64,000 nucleotides of DNA. It comes from Hirudo medicinalis. Taxonomy: Eukaryota; Annelida; Clitellata; Hirudinida; Hirudinidae. This document shows positions 31,326 through 43,300 of the stretch, one piece after another. A model generated the notes under the pieces. The model was not told the origin of the DNA. It searched no databases and saw nothing but the letters and a program-made list of their open reading frames with translations. Where the stretch lies: positions 143,803 through 207,802 of the forward strand of contig MPNW01000064.1 in the NCBI GenBank assembly GCA_011800805.1, given 5' to 3'. The first letter of the stretch is position 1; each line of letters starts with the position of its first letter. The position numbers and the translations under genes were made by a program.

Positions 31326-34300
31326 TCAATTTTGTGCATTCATCTCAAAGTATTTGTAGGTTGGATTCTCATAGCCATTCACCTAAAAGCACAAAAAGAC
31401 ATGCTTTAACTTTCAATTTGAGCATTAATTGTTTAAAATACCGGCAATTTGAAATAACACATAAATGTATAAAACATAAGTCCTCATAATTCAAAAAATT
31501 AAGATTGTTAAACACCTGCATGCTCATGACATGATTCTCCTCGGGAGAAGCGACCAAATCAATGGGCATTGGTTCTGTGGGTATCATCCTGTGTTGTCTC
31601 AAGTTATTGCGACGTCGCATCACCAACACACCAGCAACAATGACTATAGCTACTGTAACAGTACCAACTGTTAAACCAAGAGGAGCTGCAGATGAAAATT
31701 CCTTGCCCCCTTTCCTTGATTTTCCGATGTAAGACTACCAATGATGAAACTAAGTGTAAGTTGTGTATCTTTGATTTATATGATAAACAATTTTGGAAAT
31801 CACTTTGAAATGAGGATGCTTGCTGATATACACATTAAGGTAGCCCTTATAAAAAAAAGTAATTGCAGCAAAGTTAAATCCGACCCTCTAAAATGGTTCA
31901 ATTTCATACAAAACATTATGTGTAAAGTTTGATAAAAAAAAATATTAATAATTAGAGATCGCTCAATGCCGCGAAGTTTTCTCACACAAATGTAAATGGC
32001 ACTGTCAGTGACATGACATTTATTTTATTTTTTCTTGTGCGGATGTGTGTAAGTGTGATGGCTATTTAATTGTCTGCGTGTTGTCGCGAGTTGTCATGAT
32101 TGGCATGGAGTGATACAGTGTGCTACAAAAAATAAATTGTTTATTAACATCCATTGCAGAGCTAGATGATTTGGACAGCGCTCCAGCAAAGGGATTAGAA
32201 TCCGTGCTGCCATCCTGAGAGGTGGAAGTCTTAACCATTAGACCATGTGGGAGAATAAAGTGTACTTGTATGAGGTTGTATATATAAGGAGGCAGGCAAG
32301 AGCTCATAATAACAACAATAACAATAACAATAACAATAACAACAGCTGAGCTTCAGAATGTAATGGAATAGTTCGCTAGATGGAAGCTCAAAATAAATAT
32401 AAACAAATATTATCTTTTGAAGTTTGGTGGACAGCACTGAGAATATTAAATGTGGATGGCACTTGTAATTAGACATGGGACCAAGTATAAGGTAGAGATT
32501 GATAGAATGTGATTTTCTGGTTTCAGCCAAAACCAAAAGTTAAAAATGACTTTCGGCCAAAACCAAAAACTTAACAAGGCTATCAGATGAAACCAAAAGA
32601 TATGTTACCCAGCTCAAGATTTTAAAATAATGATGCAATAAAAAATTCAACAATATCAACAATAATATCCATCTAATTTCTGTTGTTTGAACTGTTATTT
32701 TAAATTTTTGCACTTCTGATTGATTCCTTTTTGACATCTGGCCTTATTTCATTGGACAGGCAGCCTGTCAATGGAAGTACATCCCTTCGGGCTGTCCTTT
32801 AGTACAAAAATGTAGTGATGTATAATGACTATGGAATATTGGATAAAACGTTCAATAAACTGGAGAAAACAAAAACAATATTTTAATATTTAGCAAGTAA
32901 TCCATATTCCAGAAATCATCATCACAAAGCTACACTTGCAGTCTTGCACTAAGAATCGTTAAAAGGCAAGATAATTTCCATCATGGTCAGCACCATAGTG
33001 CTCAAGATAACTTTATGATGCATAGCTGCATGAATGAAACGAGCCGTGAAGCTCAACAATGAGCATAATTTTGTTGGATTGCTCCATCCATCTGTTGTAG
33101 ATGAAGTCCATGCAGCCTCATGCAATAGACTTATGAGGTGTTTCACGACTTTGTCATATGGCAGGCATCAGCACTGTTCAGTGATACTTCTCAGTTTTGA
33201 CCTTATAACAGCAAGTGCTCAGTGGATCATCAATGTTCAATCTTTTGAATCCGTCACCTTTGAATAGGGCAACAAGTCAACAATAATCGGGTCCGCGATG
33301 CACTTATTAATTTGCTAATTAATTAACAGCAACAGGGTCTTCAGGCCATATCATTCTGCTCTCAGCCATTGACGTCAATGATTTTTGGACAAAATTTTGG
33401 TAAGGCACGTTTTGTGAATATATTTCAATTTAATAATAATAATAATAATAGTCATATAATAGCATTCACTAGAATCATTCATTGAGTGAAAGTGTAAACA
33501 AATTTCAAACATTTAATAATTAGAGGTCAAATAACAGTGTCTGTACCTTACACAGCACCTGCTCTAAGGTCATGGCAGTTGTCAAAATAATAGAATTTGT
33601 CCAGTTATCAAGCACTCAAGTTCCAAGTGTGAGTGCAGGCACTTAAGAACATCCAAGCACCAAGTACCCCATGACTATTGTAATGTCATTCCAATTCTTG
33701 GCTGTATCTCTGACAGCATTTCATCTTAGGATGACATATCAAAGAGCATAGACTAACCAGAATCAAGAAAGCTAACACAATGCTTAGATCCATAGCATTG
33801 AATTTAAAATATGTAACTGTTAGGACTTTCATAACCTATATAAATTACTGGTGTGTTTCACATTTGAAGTTTGGAATCTGAACAGACAAGGCTTGATTGA
33901 AAAAACTGCTAAAAGCAACGAAATTGTTATTATCATTATAAGAGATTAAATTATGAAGAAAGGCTGAGATAGCTATGGCTTCCATCTTTTTCCAACAAGA
34001 GAAAAAGTGATAATTTCATGCTATTATACTAGATGTTAGCAAGAGTACTCTGAGAATCATTGTCTTTCTCTGACCAAAATGTCCTGACTTGAGGATGAGA
34101 GGGCATAACAGGAAACTAGCCACCATATTGGCTCACAAAGACTACAGGGAACTTTTATCAAATAGAAGACCCAATCAAAATGCCATAATCAGTTGTGAAA
34201 GCACCTAATGTTTCAAGCTTTAAGATTTTAGATGAATGTTGTTAGATGAATTTTATGATGACGGAGTTTATATTTCAGCTAAACTATTGCAGTTAATAAA

Positions 34301-37300
34301 TTTTGCTCAATTTGTTTTATTTTATCTTTGATGTACTTTGTAAGTGTGAATTTTTCTGCTTTTATTTTTTTTTTATGGATGTGTAAATGTCAAATTTTTT
34401 ACAGCAAGGGACTATCCTGTGCAGATTTATAAAAAAAATAATAATAGTAATAGTAATAACAACAATAATAATAATTTGTGCATGTTCCCATGCTTTATTA
34501 ATGGCATATCATTTTACTATATTATTCAGACAGGCTTATTTTCCATCAAGCATTACTATACCTGTTTTGCATGCATGAGATCTTGATTGAGGTGAGCAGG
34601 CTCAGGAAGATGATCAACTTCTTCATCCTTTAACAAGATTCCACTTCCACCAAACTTATTTGTTTCATTGGATATATAATTTTGCTGTTGTTCTTCAACA
34701 ATTTAAAAAATTTTTAAGTTAAATTTACAACCTCTTGTAATATGTGCAATCCTTACCATGTACAGTTTTCATACTTAAAGTAGTTTTCTTTTTATGATGA
34801 ACAGTGCTAAACGTTGTCAGGACTAAAATGATATATCATTTTCATACATTTTCAATAACATATGTCAGCAAAATCAAAAAAAAATTTATCAACCATTACC
34901 ATGTATATATTCAGAAAGATCGTCTTCAACATTGTCATCACTTTCTTCATCAATGCCACCTTCTACATCAACGCTTCTGCTTTCATCTTCATCACTAACC
35001 TTCTTATCCTTTGATTCACCATCTTCCACAAATTTTAATAACCCTTTGGTAGTCAACTTATTATTACTGGCATTTCCTGAGTTACTTGTAAACCTTTCAT
35101 TTTCATTCTCATCCTTAAATTGCTTATTGTGTAATATTTTCTCATCAACATTTATCTCTGAATTTAAGTTTACTCTAAAAGCTTTTTCATTCTTATCATC
35201 AATATCTGAATCTTTAGCAAAATCATCATCTTGAGACCTTGGCACAGAATGTGAAGTTGACTCAAATTTGCTATCTTCATCTTTGATGCCCATACTACTA
35301 TCATCAGATACTTCATCGTAATAGTTATCATCATCATCATCATTGGAAAAGGTATCGTAACTTGAATAGTCTGGCAATTTAGTGGTGGTAGTAGAGGTGG
35401 TTGATGTTGTAGAAGGTAAAGTGTTATATAGTTTCATATCCTTATCAACAATGCTATCCATTGCATGCAAAGAAATAATGTTTTTTTCTGAAAAATTTGC
35501 AACAGCATTCTCATCATATTATTAAAAATTAAAACATATCACTAGTAACTGATATTTTAACAAATTCATTAAAAACAAATGATTATTGCAAAACTGACTC
35601 ACTGATCATTGCATTAATTTTTGCTTCAAACCTAGGCACCTGCCTGAGCATATCAAGAGCTTTTTTGACCTGTTTGTCTACAATGTCCAAATTCTCAATG
35701 GTTTTGGCTGTTGCTTCAATAACATTGTCTGGGTGATAAGCTTTTATGCGTGCAAGTTTGTTCACACTATGATATCTTTCTTTTTGAAGTATCTTCAAAT
35801 AACGTTCCAATGCATGATATATTTCCATTAGCTAAAAAATGTATATTTTTTTTAAAATAAATTTAATAATACTCAGGAACCTTTTTGAATAAGCTATAAC
35901 AATTATTTGATTTTACAAAATAAAACATTATTTCCACAAGTAAAATACTAACAAATATAAATTTTAAACTGAACCAAGAAATACCTCTCCGGCACCCCAC
36001 AGTGGTGGTACCATACAATTTTGGAACCAATTTATAAAACAAGGCACAATGACACAACAGCAATGGACACTCTCCACTGATTAAAATGGCTCAATATGAC
36101 ATAGTAAACCCACTCACCATATTCCTTTAAAATTTGCATTTAATATACAGATAAATTTTTGATAGGATGATATCTTTGGCTATATATATCGTCAGAAGCA
36201 AAACCAAGAGCTTCTGATGAACTACAAAGTTATATTGATGAAAAATCTTCTGGCATGGCAGTGGAGTTACTGGGCAGCAAATATAAAATACCTTAAACTG
36301 AGAGAGGTGATGTAATTTATATTTGCTATCCCAGTCTCCAGCATCTCATCTGAAAGGGTGGGATCATCCATGAATATGACAATTCAGGAAAAACAAACGA
36401 GTTTGGACCCGGACAAAGTTCAACAACTGGTTTTTATCAATAGCACTTTTGATTTAAAGACGTTGTTGAATAAATCAGTCTAAACACTTTTTCTGAGTCA
36501 TGGAACATTGCTTATCATCCGCCTTATTACAATATCATAATTTATTTCGTGGTTATACCGCAAGTGGAAACAGATATTTGTCGTAAGGCACTCAAAAGAT
36601 CAGCTAAATACAAAATCAAAGAATATTAATATGACACAGATATGTAATAGAATACTAAAAATGCTTAATCAACAATTCATTTTAGTTTGGTTTTTTATCA
36701 ATGCAAATTTGACCAAAAAACCCAATTTATCAAAATATTTTGACCTCTTTGAGCTACCAATAAATATCAATGTATTGGAATGAAAATTGGCACAGTTACC
36801 GTGTATCATAAAATGAACAACTTTAGGGGGTGGAACATTTGAGATGTTAAAAAATATTTTTAGCCCATACTTTGAGTGGCACCCTATTAAAAATTTACAA
36901 AATGATTCAAAATAGAAAATAAACCATTTCTGATCTTTTGACAATTAGAACAACTTACAAATGAAGTTAAAATGGACAATCTTTTTAAGTGGCGTTGATT
37001 TGTGATGCAATGCTAAATACATCCACGTACCAGTACATTGTGAACATTTAATTTATTAATTAAAGTAATCATTATTGCACAATTATTTTTTTGCATGGAG
37101 GAGCATTAGTTAGAGCATGAAAGAAAGCAGGTGAGATTGTGAGTTGAGAAGCAGACAAGTGTGTGATTTTTAGAAGTGATTTGTAGCGAGTTGGTTGTTG
37201 GGATTTTGTATGCTTTTGTTTTGTCCTGTTTTACTTTCACATTTGGATCTATAATATAAAAGAAAGCGCATGTGTATGTCTGTCTCAAGAATTCCCAAAA

Positions 37301-40300
37301 CATGTCAACTGCAAAATTTTCAATTTCCAACTTTCACCTTTTCCTAAATCGATGTGAGCTTTAAATTCGAGAGAAAATGTTTGAGACCTTGTCTCTCGCA
37401 ATGGCAGCGATGGGTTCGAGTCCCATTGCATACCGTCCTAATCACCCAGTTCTTTGAGGGCAAGAAGCCGGATGAATTTGAAGGACGTAAATAATAAAAT
37501 TAATTATAATGAAAAAAAATTAGTTTGACTGGCAAAGCCGGTTTAAACAAGCTAGTTATAATATATTTTGATAATTGGCTTTTGTCAATTTCTTCGATCA
37601 GTCGCATTTCTAGTTAAGACAGGAATGCAAAATTTTAGGTGCCAGAAGTGGGATTCAAGTTGAAGATTGAAGGTCAAAGTAGAAGTCGCAGGGTGGAGCA
37701 GCAGGATCAGTCGTGTCGTCTGCCAGTTCATTGGAGAAGATTGTTTCAGACAGGGTTTGTGAACTATCGCGGAGAGTATTGTTTGCATCGGTTGCCCTTT
37801 CGTCGTAAGTTTATAGTTAATGATGGCAGAAGTTGGTTTAGATACATCTTCAGAGATGTTTAATAAGGGTTACGCATGCAAATTGTTAGAGAGTCCTAAC
37901 CCAAATCAGTTATTTATTGAACTTGAAAGTGATAAAAAGAGAGGGTCTTAGGATAGAGAAGAAAGGAGGGAGTTGTGTGAGGAGGTAATGAGGGAACAGT
38001 TAATGGAAGATAAAGAGATTGAGAATGAGGTTAGAGCATGAGCATAACATTTTAAGGATGAAGATAGAAGAGACGAAAAAGCCGATAGACTCAGAGAACA
38101 GGAGTTAAGTTTGATGAGAAACAGCATTGAGTTGCATGCATTAAATTCGACTTTAACTGCTAGAACAAATATATCAAAGAATGCGCTTAGGGGATTGGTG
38201 GGGGAATTTCCCGATGACCCAGCCACCATGCTATGTTACTTTGATTATCTTGAAAATCATTTTCCGTTTTACGAATTCGCTGATGATGTAAAGCTTATAG
38301 ACAGGAGTTTATTATTCATTGGGAAACATGGCGGGGGCAGAGTCAAACAGCTGTGTCTGCCAGAGATTCGTATTCCATAGTACTTGAGATGGGACATGAT
38401 GCTCCATGTGCAGGACACACAAGGCATCAAAATTGACATGCCAACATCGAATATAGATAGGAAATGCATATTTTATGCAAAATTCTCGTACATTAAACAG
38501 TGGAATTTATTCAAATTTGGATGTTAGGTGACTCTATCACATATAAAACATCTTGTAAAATTTGAATACTTCATAGAATAATTAAAACTCGTAAATTACA
38601 TAAAAATGTGTTTTTGGGCCGTTCAAAAGAGATAGAATGGGGTTTGCATATGAGCTATAAAATTAATTTAACAAGGTGCAAATGAACTTCAAAGGAGGTT
38701 TCTGTGATATATAGACATGATATATTTAAGAAATTTTCTGTTTTACTTTATTAATAATAGTTTAGTGATGGGTAGAGGTAAAACATTGTCCAAAAATGAG
38801 AAGGGGGGGATTGAAGCCTTCAGGAAAGATAATTATTCAAGATTGAGGATTGCTAAAGAGCTCAACAGGTCCATAAATTACTTAAATTTTTAATTATTTG
38901 AATGCTCCGGAAGACTATGGAACCAAGAAATCTCCAGGAAAAAAGAAGAAATTGTCTGCCAAATAGGAGAGACTGCTGGTGAGGGGAGCATCATTGGGTA
39001 AATTTTCTGCCAACCAGCTAAGAACAGAATTAAATTTAACTGTTTCTAAGAACACAGTAATAAATTACTTAAATGTAAGCAAGATTTTAAAATATGAAAA
39101 GAGATTGAAGGTTCCAGCTCTGCAAAGAACACCACAACATTGCCAGAATTCAGTCAGCCAAAACAATGTTATTAACCCTTAAACCGCCGGAACCGGCAAT
39201 AACTGGTTCCCGGTACTTTTTATCAGAGCGCCGGAACCGACTATTGATGGTACCATCTCTACTCTAACGAAATCACTTTAAAAAAGTATTTGGCGTTTGG
39301 GGTGCATTAACCCCCTAGGTATGTGGCGGTTTAAGAGTTAAGGAGAGAAGGTTGGACCAACATAATTTTTCTGATAAAAAAAAATCAATCTAGATGGACC
39401 TGATGGTTATCAGTTTTATTGGCATGACCTCAGATTAAAGAAGGAGTAATTTTATAGCAGAAATCTTGGAGCTGGAACAGTCATGATTTGGGCAGGAATT
39501 TCATATGATGGGCTCATTGATCTAGCCTTTCTAAAAGAAAGAAAAACTCAGCAGATTATGTCAAAGTGTTGGAAAATAATCTCCTGCCTTTTGCTGAGAG
39601 GATATATGGTGCTAATTATGTATTTCAGCAGGATAACACTCCAATCCATACTTCCAAACTGACAAGAACCCTCTTCCAAGAGAAACATAAACATTTTGAG
39701 TTGGCCAGCTCATTCTCCTGATCTCAATCCAATTGAAAATGCTTGGGGTAAGTTGTCAAGATTGTTCTACAAAGATGGAAGACAATTTAATTCTAAATCG
39801 GAGTTGGAACATGCCATTAGGGCCTCCTGGAATAATCTGGAATCAGATTTTATAAAAAAATTTATTTTGTCAATGGACAAAAGATGTTTTGAAATAATAG
39901 AGAAAAATGGAAATATAATTTCACATTAAATAACTTTTTGTGTCAAAAATGTAAATTTTTGTTGTTATTATTGACTTTTCACATTTCCTTTCTACCTTTT
40001 TTGGATGCCAAAAAACACATTTTTGGGATTTTTGTATTAAGTTTGAAATTAATTTTTCACCAAATTCAATGTAAAACTTTTGAAGCACAATTTAAACAGC
40101 ATGCTAAAATTTGAGTAATTTTTGTAACATATTGGTTGAGATATTGTCAAAAAATGTGTACTCCCTATCTATTTTGGACTGGGAATATACATTGGTTTCC
40201 TGATATGAGGAAATGCGTTCAGCCGTTTTGTGAAATTTGTATAGTGGGCCAACTGAAGAGGGACTGTGTCCCTAATGTTCCCATTATCCCCATTCCTATG

Positions 40301-43300
40301 GGAGATGAATTCCTCCCAGTAGCCCAAAGAGTCAGAAGATGCAGTATCCACTCATCCGAAGTCTAACTATACATTATTAGTGGTTGCTCTTCTTTTCTGG
40401 TGGCTTACATCATATGTTTGTTAAATGCGCAAGGGATTTGGGATGTCCTATTGCAAATCTTTATGGCATGTCCCATACCATTGACGATAAGTTCTGCCTA
40501 TGGAACGAACATCACAAACCAATGGGCTCAACTCTTTCTGGAGAGTTCAGGATATTGTATATGCTTTATCATGCCAGGACATCCAGAAGCACCTAGAGTA
40601 GTCAAGACCAGTAACCGGTGTCTTAAAAGTTTGGTATACAAATTTGCTGAGGTTAGGGTATATTCCGTTAGCTATGATGCAGATCAAAACTTTGACGCAA
40701 GAGAATTAAAGGAGTGTGCATTGCAGTTGATTAAGAAGTTACCCAGTGTAATTTATAATCTTGCTTAGTTTCATTTCACAAATCCAATATGCATCAATAA
40801 AAATGCTTTTGCATATTTATGACTATTGATATAATTAATCATCTTAAACATTGATCAAGTGTTTAAAAATTATTAAATAAAGGTAGAGAGTGAAATAGAA
40901 GATTAGAGAATAGAGAACCTCTATTGTTTATAGATGACATTGATTGAATAGCTGCAATCTAGTATATCTGACTCTAAGTGCAGCCTGCATTTCTCAGGGC
41001 ATCCGATTGCTTCAATATTTTGCAGCAGAATTTTTTTATAACTTTACTAGTGTCAGGGATCTGACTTTTGTAAATTTTGTTTATATGCGCGGAGGGATGT
41101 GTGTGCGTGATGAGGCCGTGTGATGTGTTTTATCGTCTGCGACCACGCGATAGCGTGATTGGCTGTGTTTTGCATGTTCGCGTGGCAGCCTAAGAGTATA
41201 TATAAGGCGTCGCTCGGCAAGGCAGAGAGTGTGGTAGAGCGGTTAGAGAGTGTATGTGTGGAGTGCTTAGAGTTTGATGGAGCTGTTCGAGTTGGAGTTG
41301 AGAGTGAGAGTTGTTGGAGTGTTTGGAGTCGAGTTGGAGTTAAGCTGTGAGAGTTGTGGAGAGTGATTGGAGTCGAGCTGTTGAGATCGTGGTGATATTG
41401 GTGTCGAGTGAGCGTGCGAAGAAGGCAGACGATAGTTGTATCAGCGAGTGTGCGAGTGGTGTGCGTCGAAATCCGATCATTGTACTTTAGTTGCGATCTG
41501 CTTATTGTTTTACTGTCGTTTTCTTTGCTTCCAATACATTTTTATTTTGATAAGCGAGTTGATTTTCGGTCATTAATGATGAAACAAGATAGTTTCCCGA
41601 CAGGAGGAATTAGAACCTGACAACTAGCTCAGCAAATAAAAATGTCATTGGACAACTAAGTCATCCCCATCAGTTTTACTGTTTTTGTGGCAAAATGCTA
41701 ACCAAAATAAACATATTTCATGCAGCAGTACTCTTCAAACTGTATTAGTATCCATGTTCTCCAATTTAGCATTGTCAAAAATGGTAAATAATACATTGCA
41801 GTACATACTTCCTCAAACATGAAGTCCTTCATCAATTTATTGCAATTCCTAGAAACATCTTTAAAAAAAAAATTAAAAAAAGTTCACTTTGGCCATGGCT
41901 CAAAGATGATATACATTGCACCAAATGAAACCTGGATGAGGTATTTCTTGAATGATAATGTACATGAATTTATCTTAAATGAGAAGCTCAATGAAAGCCA
42001 GAAAAGCACTGCTGAATATTGTAACGTTTCAACCCCTCAAGTGAAGTAACCAAATGCAATTGACGAACCTGAGTCTTATTAATGCCCTTTCACTCTTTTC
42101 TACAAGTTTTCAACTTGGTAAAGTAATGATTTTACATTTGAAAACAAAACATTAACTTTTACTTTTTAGAACTAGATTAGAATGCAGTCGGAAAGTTATT
42201 CAGCTTAGCTATTGAAGAGAATGTTTGATTTATAATGCCAACACTATTGAATCTACATCAAAAATCAATCTATGAATCTAGATGAAATTAAAAGAGGTAC
42301 ATATAGGTACTTAGAGCTGTATCCTGTTAGGATTATAGGTTGTGCCATAATATGGCTTTTGTTTATTTAATTAACAGCAATACATTGTCAAATTTTCAAT
42401 ATAAAAAAATGAACAGTCCAGACAGCCTAGCGTTTGATTTCTTAATTGGCGACATAAAATACTCATAAATGAAAATTCTTTACTTTGCATATTTAGTTTG
42501 ATATACTTAGTTCCCATGAAGAGTTTGGGATACAAAATTATGTCTGGACCAAGAAGCAAGAAGGAGGTCATGTTGGAGGGACATTGCTGATTTGATTGGA
42601 TTTAAATTATGCGACTGTTGTTCAAAGTCTAACGAAGATAGCTTGAAGGCATTGACTTTCAAAACTTCATTAACTGATTTGAAAGTCAAAGAACTAATAG
42701 AAATATCCATGTGATCAAAAGCATTGTTAGAAAGAATGAGAACAATTCTGAGGTTTTAGAGAAGCAAAAAGTGCAGATCCAGGAACTCAATACAAAATTT
42801 GAAGAATTGACCAGAAATTCTTTCAAGAGGAGACTCAGCAAGTTACCAAGGATTGGTCCAGAGGAAGAAGAATCAACAGGATCTCCCTAGCAAAGAGAAC
42901 CCTCGAGCTTCAACTAAAGGAGCCTGCTTCCTTTGTGGGTCCTTGCTCCACCTGAAGAAGGATTGTCCACAGAACGACTGCCACAACAAAAGAGGTCCAA
43001 CAAGACAACCTAGGATTAAGAAGATTGAAGGTGACCTCAAGGNNNNNNNNNNNNNNNNNNNNNNNNNNNNNNNNNNNNNNNNNNNNNNNNNNNNNNNNNN
43101 NNNNNNNNNNNNNNNNNNNNNNNNNNNNNNNNNNNNNNNNNNNNNNNNNNNNNNNNNNNNNNNNNNNNNNNNNNNNNNNNNNNNNNNNNNNNNNNNNNNN
43201 NNNNNNNNNNNNNNNNNNNNNNNNNNNNNNNNNNNNNNNNNNNNNNNNNNNNNNNNNNNNNNNNNNNNNNNNNNNNNNNNNNNNNNNNNNNNNNNNNNNN

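Noticed and set aside
31516..31734. A conserved A-beta peptide before the APP membrane helix
   Set aside because: The juxtamembrane sequence (SRKGGKEFSSAAPLG) has no A-beta similarity beyond the GxxxG motif in the helix.
32190..32265. A tRNA-Glu gene on the minus strand
   Set aside because: Only the 5' half matches; anticodon and T stems do not pair and the sequence runs into a SINE body.
34932..35234. 100-codon plus-strand serine-rich frame
   Set aside because: It is the antisense shadow of the acidic APP exon 9.
37385..37432. A tRNA gene with a perfect B box
   Set aside because: The A-box half and acceptor stem are absent; it belongs to the same SINE family.
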